NCBI GenBank assembly: GCA_973895155.1
Contig: OZ316892.1
Location: 12,958,001-13,022,000 of the forward strand
From: Marsupella aquatica
Taxonomy: Eukaryota > Marchantiophyta
Direction of reading: 5' to 3'
DNA: 64,000 bases
In this document: positions 34,201 through 47,814 of the stretch, one piece after another
Position numbering within the stretch: the stretch's first letter is position 1
Layout: each line of letters starts with the position of its first letter
The notes under the pieces: generated by a model
Databases searched by the model: none
Seen by the model: the letters and a program-made list of their open reading frames with translations, nothing else
Told to the model about the DNA's origin: nothing
Made by a program: the position numbers and the translations under genes

Positions 34201-37200
34201 AGGCAAGCAAGTTAGAAATGATGCTTCAAAAAGAGGGGGCACTAATGTCCAAGAAATACCATATGCACAACATGATTGAAAGGGCATACCGATATGAGTT
34301 CCCCCCATTATAAAATGGACTCCCAACTGGATCAGAAAGTTGATCTCTTCGCACTGTCATCACACAACACAGACCCGAAAACAAGAAACTTGCTCAGTGA
34401 ACCATCCAACAAACTGTACAAGTTGATCCAAGATTCAAGAACAACTTCGAGAGTCTTAAAAAGAGTGCCTGATCAGCAACCCAAAGCAAAGGAAAAGGAA
34501 CAAATGTGATCAAATTGAACATGATATCAAATTTAATCAACCACCCCGTGAAAACACAAACTTCAGGGTTGAGGCCAAGACAATTTGACAGTCTAGTATA
34601 GATTAATTGAACAGGCAGTTTCACCAAAAAAAAGGTTTTGAGGACTAACCTGTGACAACTTTCATTTGTGATTCCAACTCGATTCGAACATCAGTGTCAG
34701 TTGCATCAACGACACGCCCTCGATAACCTTTGAAAGGACCTGTCCTTATCTTCACAGTTGTGCCCACCAAAGAATGGTCTCTTCTGCTGCCGCCTTGTCT
34801 GCCTCCAAATGTACCTCCTGCTCAGCATTCCAAAAATTAGTCCAACAATGCACAATACAGACCCAAGATACTTACAGTTGTGAATCTGTGCCAAATGAAG
34901 CTGGACAACGTAGCAGTCCTTTATAACATTTATTTGCATACAGACAAGAGTCGCACCTTGCCGGGGATTATTGTACTGTTGTGGAGTCCGCCTTGGAGAT
35001 TGAAGATAATTCGGAACGGCGTTGAAGGCTGCTCCTCCTCGTTCTCTCTAGAAAAATCAAGTCGGTAATCGTCAAACTTTGACATGGCAAATCCGGTTTT
35101 AAAAGCTTGCAGAAACGACGAGCATATGTGGTTGAATAATACAAGTTTCCGGCTCACCCCACCCCGGCCGGGAGAGAGCCGAAAGCAGAAAATCCTTTTA
35201 TGTTTCCGACATTGCAAAAGTACCCTTCGCATACCTACGCAGCCCATTACTTGTACCACGAATCTAAGCTGGTGCATTCACGATTCGGCGGGAAGCCAGA
35301 CTGCAGATCTTCCCATAATTACATAACAGGTACTTAGCAGAAAGGAAAGTCGCTACGTCGTAAGGGATATATTCATGACTGACATTTGAGGGTTGCTTTT
35401 GGAACTGGAACATTGAGGGAACTTCCATAATTTTCTTTTTGCTTTACAACGTCGGCCCATATATATAAGTTTCTGTGGCGCGAAAAGACTGAACAATAGA
35501 AAATAGAACGGGCTTGCGTACAAAGAAATGTCAAGAACTCACCCCCCTGACAGTTCCATTTCGAGTTCCACCAAGAGCAACACACCATCTTGCCCGTACA
35601 CAGAGGTAGCCTCCATTTTCAAGATGATGACGATCAAGGACAAACAAGATTCCCCGATTGATGTGCTCAACCGGCCCTTGCCTGCCCTGTGATGCAATAT
35701 TATAAAGACGACGAGAAGTCAGATGAAGCCACCTCTGAAAATGCAATAAATGTCATACAATTTTTCCAGGGAAGAAGACACAACCACTCCTTACTTTGTC
35801 ATCCAAGATTAGTCACTAAATGCAAAGTTATATTTCCTTCCTTAATCCATGCCCCACCAAATTTCTTGAATACCTTCTGAAATATAGTACCTTGTAAGGA
35901 CCTTCAACAACTCGTACAATATCTCTCATAGAGACGACATTTGCATCACGATCATGTGCATTGACATTGCGGTCAAATATTTTCTTTCGCATATCACGCT
36001 GCTTCACGCTAACCACCTCTGATCTATCAGGTATCCCTTTCAAAATCTGCTCGGGGCAAACAAACCTCATTAGTCTCCGACCATTGTCCAACCCGACCAG
36101 GAAATGAACGTTATGAGCGAGTAGAAATCCTGCATAAGAATGATAAATTGAGCATAACGGTTGCATTACATTATCCCCCAGATCATGAAACTCCAGAATA
36201 AATGGTCACCACAAAAAATGTGATTTCATCGGGAAAATTACCAAGATTCAGACTGCCTTGAGAGAAAAGGAGCACAGTCACTTGATAGAGCATGTTCTCA
36301 GAGCCTAAAACCATCCTACCGAACAGATTATTACCTGACACCCATCTCTATCGACTCTCACAATAAGTCCGACAGTTGATTGGCTGCACAGATCAAGTTG
36401 ACGTGTTTCTGTCATTAACCAACCTTCACTACAGAGCAGATACGAATATTTGAAAGAAGGCAAACCATCCACCTCTGTACAGTTGCAGAGAGCAGTAGAT
36501 ACACTAGACCATACTACTCCGTGACCAAGTTGGAAAAGTCAGAACACATAAGTACACTCACTCCAGCAGCACAAGATCGTGGAGTTCATATTCGCCCAAT
36601 TTGTTCAGGCCTGACGTTACTTCCGAGCTCTCCACAATGTTCGCTGTGAACACCTTAATCTGTCACCCGAGACAAAAAGAAATCAAGTCGATATCACAAT
36701 AAAACATAAAACTCTGTAGAAGTGAACATCCAATCACAAAGATAACAGAAGTGCTATCCAGACTTACATCTTCTCGTGTGGTATCGGAAAGAATGACGAC
36801 ACTTTCAGCATCAGCCCTGACAATCATTCCTGTGGCACCCTCATGAGTTCCGGCAATAACTTTGACATGGTCTCCAGTCTTGAAGAACTTGCAAAGTTGG
36901 CTTTCTTTAACTAACAACGAATCAATCAGTTTTTCATCCTTCGGGCGGATATAAACATCGTCGTCGTCCACCTTCACGACAATCCCCATCAAGTTCTTCA
37001 GGTCCCCTTGGACAACAATCACAGCGTCCCCTTTCACAAACTGCCCTTTCCTCTTACTCATAAGGGCAGCTGGAAGACCCATTGCATCGATGGCACCATT
37101 TTCACTTGGCTTTTGAAACTTCTGGAGCTCATCAAAGGTTGGTACTACTCCATTCGAATCAATGCTCTTGAGTGACACGAACTTATACAGATAACCATCC

Positions 37201-39423
37201 TTGAACTGCATACCACCAAAGAACTCAAAATACTCCCCTGCATGATTAGGATCACGCTTGCGCTCCACTGGGATTCTCAGGTCCCTGCCATCAATTAACA
37301 GATACATGCATTAGATTACTGATTGGTCGGATAATACAGATTCTTGGATCCTGTTGAAACAAAAGGAGTTAGAATGCAATTCGACTCCTCCAATTACTCA
37401 AAGGTATCCATTTTATGTCCAAGGGGGATCAGGACGGTGAAGTAGGTTCAAGATACCGAGGTGGCAACACTTACTTTGGCATGAACAAATCCATCAAACC
37501 CAGTAAATCATTAACTAACTTACGAAAACGCTAGCTTACATTCCAGACGCAGACTGCGAATCCCAGAGAACTAGGGTAATGTGGACGAGTTCTTACTGCA
37601 CTTCTTGAAGACTGATGAACCTTGGTAAAGGTCTTGGTCTTCCTTTCACATTTTCATCCCTTCCCTCCTGCAATAGCACAAGGCCATCGAACCTAGAAAT
37701 TTCAGAATTCATTAATAATTGACAGGTTAAATGGGCAATGGTTCTCCAAAACAAACAACAGACTTCGTTGGCAGGTGTTCCAAACTATCCACTCACAAGT
37801 TTGGCTGCAAGTACTTGAAGATCAATTCTGGGAATGAGCTTGATAGTCGCGCGCTGCCGAACATGATCTACATCAACGACCTGTTTTCCACAGCTGGGTG
37901 AGTAACTTCTCTGATAGGAGAATTTCATCAGCTCCACAGTTAAAATTCTCGAGGCCAATGCTCCCTGAGAGAAGAGATTACCTTGGCAAGATCCCCTTTG
38001 TAGATTCCGGACTTCACTCTCACCCAGGAATCTTGGTCCACGTCAACCAACTTCTTCTCCACAGACAAAACATCCGTCATTTCCTTGATAGGCACAAGCT
38101 TGACTGTCGATTGAAGGAACATCCGCATTCCACGTATTGCCTGCCACAGGGACGTAAATTTAAACCCGAGTACATTTTGAGGGATGACAATGCCCGAGGA
38201 AAAACAAGTCAAGGGTCCAGAGGATATACCTGTCTAACATATGCCTCCTTTTCAGACTCAATGTATAGGTAACCTTTGAGTTGATCAAGAGCGATTGCGG
38301 ACTTGATGAGTAGGGGTTGGGCTTGCATGTCCATGTCCAGATATTTTTGCATAAGACAGATTGCGGCTTCACGTTCATGACCAGGCTGATCACCACAAGA
38401 TCAAATTCAATTAGAAAACCTAGTAGTAACACCACAGCGAGGTGTTTTAGTACGATCACGGTGCAAAAACTAGGTCAAACGAACCAATTAATCCCCCGGA
38501 TGGTTGGCACGCCACATAGAGACATATTGCGGTTATTATCCAAGTCCTGCCTGGTTTGAGGAAATGAGTAGTAAGCACTTGAACCCTAACTGAACCTCCG
38601 AATCCCGACAGCTGACGCCAGGAAAATGTACCACCCAAATTCTGTTGATTGTGTTGAGAGCGAGAATAGAGTACTACCAGCAGAAACGAACAGCATTTGC
38701 AATCCTAAGCACAGAAGCATGTAATTCAACGCATCCGAACAACGTTGAATCAAAGAACATTACATTACATTTCACCATCCAAAGCTTTGGATCCTTGACG
38801 GAAGGCAGCAAAGCCTGCTGTTCCACCTCCGTCGTCTCAGCTTCGTCGTACTCGTCATAGTCCTGCCGACCGTACCGTTGCTGAATCAGCTTTTCTAGAT
38901 CCTCGATATTTTCTTGCTGATCATCTTCAGGCAGCATGGAGCGGTGATGAGGACGTCTTCCTCTATCCTCTTCTTCATGATGGTCAACAGGTTCGTCCAG
39001 TATAAAATCTGCACGAAGAAAGAACGTGCATCAGACCATTATTCGATAAACCGTGCCCTGGATATGAATGCGGAATCTAGCATAAGATTGACAGATACCT
39101 TCTTCTCCTTCTTCTTCTTCTTCGTCCTCGTCACTAGCGACAGCAGCGGTATCATCGATGAACTCCGATCCTCGGCGATGCCTTCTCTTTCTCGAAGGAG
39201 CTTCATCTTCCTCTTCCTCTTCATCTTCATCGGCGACATCGTCTATGAACTGCGAACCCTTAAATTTGCGCTTCCGGTTGCGCTCCTCGACCTCCTCCTC
39301 TTCCTCCTCGTCCTCCTCGGGATATTCTTCTTCTGCATCCTCTGCTTCTACCTCTTCTTCTTCAACATCATCCTCTTCCTCCTCATCCTCGTCGCTATTG
39401 CTGTAGTTTTTGAAAGGTCCCAT
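31257..39423 (-). CDS. SPT5: Transcription elongation factor SPT5
   Basis: Complete SPT5, the large subunit of DSIF, which with SPT4 clamps RNA polymerase II and controls pausing and processivity. 21 exons: 39423-39099, 39008-38764, 38385-38230, 38140-37982, 37880-37797, 37667-37597, 37284-36768, 36659-36562, 36383-36335, 36046-35891, 35686-35543, 35047-34957, 34817-34650, 34353-34290, 34187-34090, 33969-33888, 33430-33367, 33218-33095, 32223-32080, 31942-31833, 31502-31257. They total 1064 codons in phase, close to the Arabidopsis protein as I remember it. An acidic N-terminus (runs of D/E) is followed by the NGN domain (LWMVKC, then HEREAAICLMQKYLDMD). KOW motifs include VKSGIYKGDLAKV, GTHEGATGMIVR, VKIRTGPFKGYRGRVVDATD and RRSTGKLIGIDG. 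The C-terminal repeats include TPMHPSRTPLHPAFMTPMRD and YLPGTPGG. The ATG at 39423 opens the acidic region directly. Confidence 0.96.
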
Positions 39424-40303
39424 GTCTTCTCACCCGATGAAGGAGCTAAGCCTGGAAAGATTGGAAACAATACCCTCGAATCGCAAGCTAAGGTTCCCCG
39501 ACCGAAGTGAGAGCTCTCCTGACAAAATTGGTGTCCGTCCGTCCGCAGGGAGAAATCGAACGGGAAAGGGAAAGAAACTGGGCGAGATTCCTAATTTTTT
39601 TCAGTTGATTGTCACACCAGGATAACCGGGAGTCCCGATTGCCGCAGAGACGTTCAGGGGAACTGCAGGAGCTATCATTGCAGAAACTTTAGTCCGTCAA
39701 ATTCACAGATCACCGAATGCTCGAAAAGCCACACAGAAAGAGTATTTACGAAGCCAAGACTTCTGTGCTCAGCTTTGGCAAAATGCCTAAACCAGATGTA
39801 GCGGCGAACGAAAAAGAGACAGAGTGTCAGCACAGCTAAGATGATGTCTATCGAAAAAACAGTTCGACCTAGTTGCGAACGAGCAGTTCGATTAATTAAA
39901 AGAGCTACGACGATCGCTGTGCGGAGCTTTAACGAGATGCTTCAACGTATTGTAGTTGCGAACGAATTGAGTGATCAAGCGAGCGCTCCCAAGGATTTGG
40001 TGCGGAAGAAGAGAGCACAACGACAGGGAACGCTGCCAAACCAACACAACAAAGAGAGCACCAACGCTACTACACAAAATGCGTTCTGTGCCTCGACGAA
40101 CCTAGACTTCCTGCTGGTTACTGCAGCTTCCAATAAGGTCTGCACCCGCCTCAGATTTCTGCTGGTGCTCCATTTCGTCGCCTGACCTTTCTCAAGCCTG
40201 CCTGCTCGCCTCCGAAATATGTGCACAGTGTCCTTCGCCCGTATCTTATTAGTATTCTGCTACGTCTGAAAGCTTCATCGTTACTAGTCATGGACGCTAT
40301 TAT
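39424..40303. other. SPT5 upstream region
   Basis: Probably the SPT5 5' UTR and promoter. No conserved coding sequence. An ORF at 39841-40185 on the plus strand has no recognisable domain. Confidence 0.5.
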
Positions 40304-40507
40304 TAGTAGTAGGGTAACCCATTTTCAATATGAATAAAAATCTTGCAGGATCAAATTTATATGCTATTTTGGTTAGGCTTTGCCCATCCTTGTTTTTTGT
40401 CGTTACTATTAGTACTAGAGTAACCCCATGTTCAATATGAATAAAATCTTGCAGAATCACCTTGATATGCTATTTTGGTTAGGCTTTGCCCATCCTTGTT
40501 TTTTGTC
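40304..40507. repeat. Direct repeat, two ~98-bp copies
   Basis: Copies at 40304-40401 and 40410-40507 share TTCAATATGAATAAAA, ATCTTGCAG, TATGCTATTTTGGTTAGG and CTTTGCCCATCCTTG. Similarity is high, with a few substitutions and a one-base indel. Confidence 0.9.
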
Positions 40508-40659
40508 CATCCTCATTTCAGTTTTGCATTTGTTAGAGTTAATGTCACTTTTGTCCATATTCATTTGGAATTTTGATTTTATTGAATCTCATTATCAGTT
40601 TTCTCTATATTGGGAGTTACCGTCAGAGGCTTTTCTCTAGACCTATGCCCAAAATTCTA

Positions 40660-41910
40660 TTCTATTGGGACGCCAAGCATCATTGTTACTACTGATGGAT
40701 GTATGTATAGGATAAGAGATCACCAGGGGGTTAGGGATCGATGATCTCTAAACCCAAACTGTAACCCATAATTTGGGGGCCTAGGAAATACAAAAGCCCC
40801 CACCTTCCTTTTGCCCCAGGATTACCAGTATTCTATTAACGCCTGCCAAGGTTCATGGTTATTAGCAATGGATCTTATTAGAATTCTAATGTGGCGTCAA
40901 TTTTCATGGTTATTAGTGAAGCTTCAACTTTAGAGTGATGGATATATAGGGATAAGAGCATCACTAGTGGGTAAGGGGTCAATGATCTCTAAACCCAAAA
41001 TGTACCACATAATTTGGAGGCCTAGGAAATATAATAGCCCTGATTGAGTCTCCTTTGCCTAGATCTTACTAGTATTCTACTAGGGCATGTCAAAGCTTCA
41101 TGGTTACTAGTGATAGATGTTATTAGTATTCTAGTGGGACAACAAGCTTCATTGTTACTAGTACTCTACTCGGATGGCAAGCTTCATGGTTACTAGTGAA
41201 GCTTCATCATTACTAATGATATGTGTATGTATAGGATTACCAGATCACCAATGGGTTAGGGTGTTAGGCATTTACTCTTAGGCTAGGGTTGCAACTGTGA
41301 CCATAGTTAGGGCTTACCTTAGTCATAGACTAGGTTAGGTTAACCAGGCTGCACACTATATTCCAAACAATGTTTACTTTGATAGGAGGACCTCAGGCTT
41401 ATTGTTACGGAGCCAGTTGAGAGATAGGGAAATCTTGTTAGGGATCTTGCATTGGGGGAACTTGATATGGTCGACGGGCCTAAAGTGCAGTAAAGCTCTC
41501 ATGTGTTCTTGTGGACATAATTTTAGCTGAGATGAACCACGCATCACTCTGTGTTGACTACTTGTGCGTTGGATGGTTCATGGGCTTGCCATTGTGAATG
41601 TCGTCTTTGCTCAACATAGGGGTCAATGGTCTCTAAACCCAAAATGTACCCCATAATTTTGAGGCCTAGGAATGATAAAAGCCCCATTGTCTCCTTTGCC
41701 CAGATCTTATTAGTATACTACTAGGGCGTGTCAAAGCTTCATGGTTACTAGTGATGGACATTATTACTATTCCAGTGGGACAGCCAACTTCAGCGTTGCC
41801 AGTTATGGATGTATAGGATAAGAGCATTTGGGTTAATGGTCAATGATCTCTAAACCCAAAACTTACCCCGTCATTTTGAGGCCTAGGAACTATAAAAGCC
41901 CCCATAATGA
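40660..41910. repeat. Tandem array of ~240-280-bp units, about four copies
   Basis: The anchor GATCTCTAAACCCAAA (or GGTCTCTAAACCCAAA), followed by GGCCTAGGAA and AAAGCCCC, recurs at about 40743, 40983, 41629 and 41848. Linkers repeat CTTCATGGTTACTAGTGA and TATTAGTATTCTA phrases. The third unit is split by a solo LTR. Units are diverged. Confidence 0.8.
41262..41616 (+). mobile_element. Solo LTR, copia-related, with TAGGG target duplication
   Basis: 355 bp beginning TGTTAGGCATTTACTC and ending GCTCAACA. It is flanked by TAGGG on both sides (41257-41261 and 41617-41621). The right half matches the 22082 copia LTR (AAAGTGCAGTAAAGCTCT, ATGGTTCATGGGCTTGCC); the left half differs. No internal region or second LTR is present, so it is a solo LTR left by recombination. 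Confidence 0.93.
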
Positions 41911-44900
41911 TATTCGTTGAGGTTGCCATTTTTACAAGATATGAAAGTTAGGGTTGTGAATATGGAGGCTGGCTCACATTTATTTAGGGATAAAGGCAAC
42001 CATCTGGAAGCCATCCTGCCAAAATCAGCCCCTAATAGCTCTTTTTAGAGGATAGAAGCTCATTTGACCCTACCATTGGACATGTTGTAGCCAATTTCTT
42101 GGCAAAGGTTACTACAATATATATAACATTGTGTGCAGAGTGTGAGAATAAGCTGACAAGCAGCAACCAGAAAACTTTTTTGAACATCCAGGTTGCAGGG
42201 TTACAATTTAATACCCAATCCTCAATTGTTGTAAAAACCCTTGTCTGGAAAAAGATTACCTGAATGTATATTTTCAGGCACCAGAGTATGAGAATAGGAG
42301 CATGGATTGGATACGGCTACCCACTGGTAGCCTTTATTTTGTACAAATTTACGCCACTAGTTTCAACTTGGGCATCTCAAAGCTCATTACTAGTAATGGA
42401 TGTTATTAGTATAGGGCATCTAAACATTTCATTGTTAGTGATTGTCATTGTCACACGTACCTATCTTGTTAGTATTTACTATCATGTTAGTATTCCATAT
42501 TCTAATGGGATGTCTCAAAGCTTCATAATTATTAGTGATGGCTTTTAAGAGTAGACCTATGCACTAAGGTAGTGACTCTTTTGTGCAGTTTTTGCAAAAG
42601 TTTTCAAAAAGGAACCTATCATCAAACTTATTCAGCAAACCACAATGGGTTGTCCTTTGTATGAGCAATGGCACAAAAATGCCGAAAGCAGAGCCAAAGA
42701 AAACTTTTCCATGAAAACTTCTTTGGCAACCAAATAGATGTAAACAAGATTTTCACAACATTTAAAAAACAATCCTATGATCATTCTTTACCGCAAAGAG
42801 TGATAACAGTGTATGGAACCTGCAGTTTGTTGAACGTATATATCACTCTCAAAAAACCAAAACATCAAACCAGGAGACAAGATCTCAAAGCCAATAACCT
42901 AATGCAAGGTAGAAAATTAGAGAAAACCCAGAAAACTAAAGAGCCAAAAAACCCATGAGTCTCCAACAATGGTAAAAGAACTAAAAGCTTTATTGAGCAA
43001 GAAAAGGAAGATCCTAGTAAATCTCCCAAGTTAAATTCAAAGGATGATCTACAAAAAGGAAATTAGTCTAGAGAGCTAAAAACCAAAAGCTTTGGCCCTA
43101 CAAAGTGGACTGCTCTAATACCCTTGAACAATTTTTGGGGCACTTTTACAAATTTTCTATTATGTGTTTCAACCTTTAGAACAGACCTTGAAGTTGCACT
43201 TGGTCTTGCTCTACTATTTTTTATGGAGCCCTTCACCTTTGGTGTGAACCAAAACTTGTATGCACAATCAAAAGTTATGTCACACTACATTGCAATACAA
43301 GTTTGTGATAACACCTTATCTAGTACACTTCCTTTATCATATAGGTTGGGAGATTCTGCTTAAGGAAAGACCTGAGAATTACGAGCTTGCCACTGTTTTA
43401 GTACAAAATTAATACCTTCAGTGCCTGCTTGCTTCTCTTGGAATATCTGATTTGTAAACCTGGGTTCATGGAAATTGAGGGAATAGTTTTGCAACCATAA
43501 CCAAAACTACCAAGAACATACATGACAATGTTGATGACAAGTTTGTGAGACAAATATGCACATTTTCCTCATTATCCTGGTACTAACATTGGACCAAAAC
43601 ATAAGAGTATACCAGACCATTCCCCTAGTAATATATGAACATGTTGATTAGTCTTGTAACAAGGGATAGAAACAAACCTTATCCTACATGACATGAGGTC
43701 TGGATTCGTCATGTGAATGCTTTAATAGAACTTATTGTACAACAAGGTCCATCTTTGATAAAACAAATTACCTGCAACGATATTCAAGCAGCCTAGCTGA
43801 TAAAAACCCACCATGTCACTGATAGCTAGGTAAACATGAGAATGCAAGGAAGGACTATTGTCTGTAGTATTGCACTAAGGACATAAATTAGAATTTTAAT
43901 GCCCAAAACTCGGTATTCATTCCCATGAAAGAACATGTAAGGAATGATTTTCTAACATTTAACACTTATGAATGACTAAGGTAACAAAAACACAGGTTTG
44001 AGCCATTTTCTATGGTTGCTCAGCATGACATAGATTTGAATGTTTGATAAACATTGTAAATAAAAATAACAAAATGGAAATAATTAACAAAACACAATGA
44101 AATCTTGAGGGATGATGAGCGGGTCTGGAAAACACCAAGGTAACTTCTTATCAGTACTTCATTTGATATGATTTAGGTGATATATCTGTAAGAACATTAT
44201 TATACTAGGATAATTACTAAAATGTCGTTTACTTTTCTTTCCAAGGTACTTTGTAGAGACTAGTAATCAATCACTTCTGTATCCAATCGGTACTTTGTGT
44301 CATGAACAAGAGACACTATCATCATCAAATTTGACGTCATAAGTCATTGGAAATTAATCTTTCTTAGTATCCCGTGCTCAAGCAAGGTAACGCCAACAAC
44401 TATGCATCATGAACTTTTAGAATTATGTAGATTATGTTCCTACACTACTTCAGTCAAAATTTGTCTACGTAAAGCCATCTCCAATACACTACACACTTAT
44501 TCAAATGCTCTTCTTGCTTCTTCTTCAAACATAGTTACCAACAATGAGCTTACCTATTTCATTGCAATTGTTGTACAAAATGGAACTTGCAATAAACCAA
44601 CTTATCTTTGTGTAACTTCCCTCACATCCTCCTACTAGTAAGGCCAATAATAATATCTTAAGATTGTTTATCGTGGTCTTTCTTGACCATAGTTATTTCA
44701 TATAACCTTTTTCAAGCAATGTAATCATGCTCCCCAAAACACAGGTACAGGGAATGTGTGTCTAGAAAGGTGCATGTTTTTCCATAGCATTTCATGATCA
44801 ATGTGAAGTGGGAAAGCACAAGTGTGTCCTTCCCAGGTCTTGCAACATGGCTAAAAATATAAACTCATAAATTGTTTGCATATTATTAGTAACATAAAAT

Positions 44901-46909
44901 ATTGGATGCACGTAAACTTCTCTATAGTGCATCATTGGTAACATACAATGTTGGATTCACAAAAAAATTCTAGAGTATTTTGTAGGCTCAATTCCTATTC
45001 AAAGAAAGAGGTTGATCAAGCCATAATTAAAAAACCTATTAATGATTCTTCAATCAGTACGATGAGCATAGACCTTTGTATGTGCTTAAAAAAATGCCAA
45101 TCTTTATGAGTTTTATAAACCTGGATCATTCCTTGGAGGGGTTGTGAGAGTTGGCATCTCAATCAAAAATAATCATAACACTCTGAAAGTATTCTTTTAT
45201 TGCCCTAACTATGTAGTTAGATTGTTTTTTATCGCTCTTGCCTCCATCACTCGTGTGATTCTGGCTCTCACCTCCACCTGTTTGAACTCCACTTGTTGAT
45301 TAGTCTTATTGTTTTCAGATTTGTTTCTTGTGACTTTCACCATTTTCCACTTGCCAACGGACTTCCCAATTTGGTTTCATGAATTTATTTTGCTTTTTTA
45401 ACATGTATTGAATTTGAGATTGCACAAGAGATATACATTTTCAATCGTCTTTGAAATACATTTTCAATCTTGAGTTTTGAATTTTTCAAATCTTCTATAT
45501 TCCATGGATATGACTCATTACTATGCCAAATAAACTAGGCGAACATGAATCCCAAAGATTGTATAATTATTGAAGCTGCAAATTTTTTCTCATCTTCACC
45601 GTTTAATTCTTGTAAAGCTTCTAAATCATGATTTGAGATAGTGAACAAATATTCACTTTAAATTTAGATCAGAGTCTACAACACCTAGAACAAAGAACTG
45701 AAACTTGCTTGGAATGAAGGTGCCAGTAAAATAAAATAAAAACTTTTTTAAAAAGGGCAGAAGCACTGTTTATCTGTTATTTTTTTTATGCTTCACCCAT
45801 AGAGAAAAATAGACATAGGTCAATGATTGAAGTTATGAACTCTATCCAATTTTGCAAGAATTAAAAGTTTTAATCCTTCCGCCTTCAGAAAACCACTGAC
45901 CACTATGTGAATCATCAAAAATAATCACCGGTAATTTTTATTTTAATAAATATTTAGATATAGCATCTATGAGATGCATATTCTCTAATATTTAAATGGG
46001 GTCCAATAGGAAGATCATGTCATCTCATTTGAATGTATTTATAAATGGAAAGTATTGGATGTATTTAAAATTAATATTGCACATTGCTTTTAAATGGTTA
46101 CCAATAAGGATTGCATGCAAACACATTTCCAAAGTAAACAAGTTTGCAAAATTATCCGATGGTCATGATGTAGCAAAAAAAGATTTGATGGAATAAGAGT
46201 TGGATATTGGCTGTTGTGTTATGATATATAAATGAGAGAGTATTCCAATGCTCTGAAACTGTTGGGGGCATTGAACGGAGTCCGAGATATATATCATGTC
46301 TTGAGTATATTGCTCTTTGGTTAGCAAATGTATTTGCATGATCCTTGAAGGTTTTGACTGTTATCGGAAACATAGGATGAAAAAAGAGTGCTTCTTGTTA
46401 GCCCTAGCCCCAGTTTATATAATCAAGGACATGAGTGCAAACAAATAAAAATTTCTGAATTCATTTTAGGCTAATAATTATGAATCATTTTTGCTAATCT
46501 ATGAGTTATTTCAAATGACCTTTGCATTAGGTTTTCTAAGGCAATTTAATACTAAAATTTTGTATATTTTATAGATGATTAAGTATTTTTAAGTTCCAAA
46601 ATTATATAAATTGATAAATAAATAAATATAATTATATTTATTGGTTTTCCTGGTTTGTACACACATAGATTGGGGGGTTTACTATTAGTGGGGCCTCTTG
46701 GGTTATTAAAGTATATGTCAGGGATTTTCATATGTATCAAATGAGCTAAATTTGATCCCAAATTATATTCAATCACAAAATTTCTGGACATGTGTGGAAT
46801 AACATCATGAAATATAATGTTGATAGAAAATTAAAAACTACACATGGGTTGTATATAGGTTGCATCTACTATAGAGAGGGATCTAAATACTCCACTACAA
46901 CTACACTTG
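41911..46909. other. AT-rich intergenic sequence
   Basis: About 5 kb with no convincing gene or RNA on either strand. Short ORFs (e.g. 42668-42958, 43124-43363, 44402-44638) lack recognisable domains or signals. GC content appears lowest at about 46400-46900. Confidence 0.5.
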
Positions 46910-47814
46910 TGTTAGGCATTTACTCGAGGTCTAAGATTACGATTGTAATTCATACGTAGGGCTGACCTTAGTCGTGGACTAGCTAGGTCAAACTATTCAC
47001 ACTACACACTATTGAAAATGGTGTTTGGTTGGATAGAAGGAACTCGGGCTCATTGTCATAAAGCCAATTCAGGGTTAGGGAGAACTTATATTGCGGAGAA
47101 TCAGTATGACGTTGAGTGACTCGAATTGGGTAGACTAATTCACAAAGACAATGTTCACAACGACAACTCCATGTTCATCCAACTCACAAGTAGTCGACAC
47201 AAAGAGATATGTGGTTCACCTTGTTAAAAATTGCTCTTAGTCTTGTGACTCATAGGTTACGGCACTTAGGCTAACCACAGTTAGGATCTTAGCTGAGGTT
47301 AGGTTAGTCGTGTGTGATCTTGTATATACCAGGGCTAGTGTAAGCCGCTGGTGTGGGGTGCTTACTGATTGTAACGGAGCAACTTGAGGAAGAGGGAGAG
47401 CATGTGTGTTCATTTACTCTTGAAGTAAAGCTTGAGTGTTCGTGTGGACATAGCCTTGGAGAAGAGGTGAACCACATAGAGATTGTGTCGACTACGTGTG
47501 CATGGAATGAGTCATGGTTGTTGGTCGTTGCGAATGACATCTTAGTTCAACACACCTCAGCCAAGGCTATGTCCCGAGGAACACACAAGAGCTTTATTGC
47601 GTTCTAGGCCCATCAACCATACCGAGTCTTTGCAATACAAGATCTCTTTATCTGTCAATGAACTTTGTAACAATGAGTTTGAGTTCCTCCTAATTAAGCA
47701 AACACCGCTTGGAATATAGTGTGTAATCTAGTTAACCTAATCGAGTCTGTGACTATGGTCGACCATAACTACGGTTATAATCATAAGGCTAGACCTAAGA
47801 GTAAATGCCTAACA
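46910..47814. mobile_element. Composite of two opposed LTRs with a nested solo LTR
   Basis: The left end begins TGTTAGGCATTTACTC and the right end is its complement, GAGTAAATGCCTAACA. About 46910-47142 is the left part of a 41262-type LTR in plus orientation. 47814 down to 47553, continuing from 47221 down to about 47143, is a similar LTR in minus orientation, interrupted by the LTR at 47222-47552. No matching flanking duplication surrounds the whole (ACTTG left, TAATT right), so it arose by rearrangement and not by one insertion. Confidence 0.8.
47222..47552 (+). mobile_element. Nested solo LTR with CACCT target duplication
   Basis: 331 bp beginning TGTTAAAAATTGCTCTTAG and ending AGTTCAACA. 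CACCT at 47217-47221 is repeated at 47553-47557. It resembles the 22082 LTR along its whole length (GTCTTGTGACTCAT, GGTGAACCACATA) but is far more diverged than that element's own pair. Confidence 0.92.

Noticed and set aside
38914-39510. 198-codon plus-strand ORF rich in Leu/Phe/Ser
   Set aside because: Antisense of the acidic N-terminal exons of SPT5; GAA/GAG/GAT runs read backwards give long open frames.
46910-47814. Single foldback transposon with inverted termini
   Set aside because: The inverted ends are LTR starts of a known subfamily in opposite orientation, and no target duplication encloses the whole.
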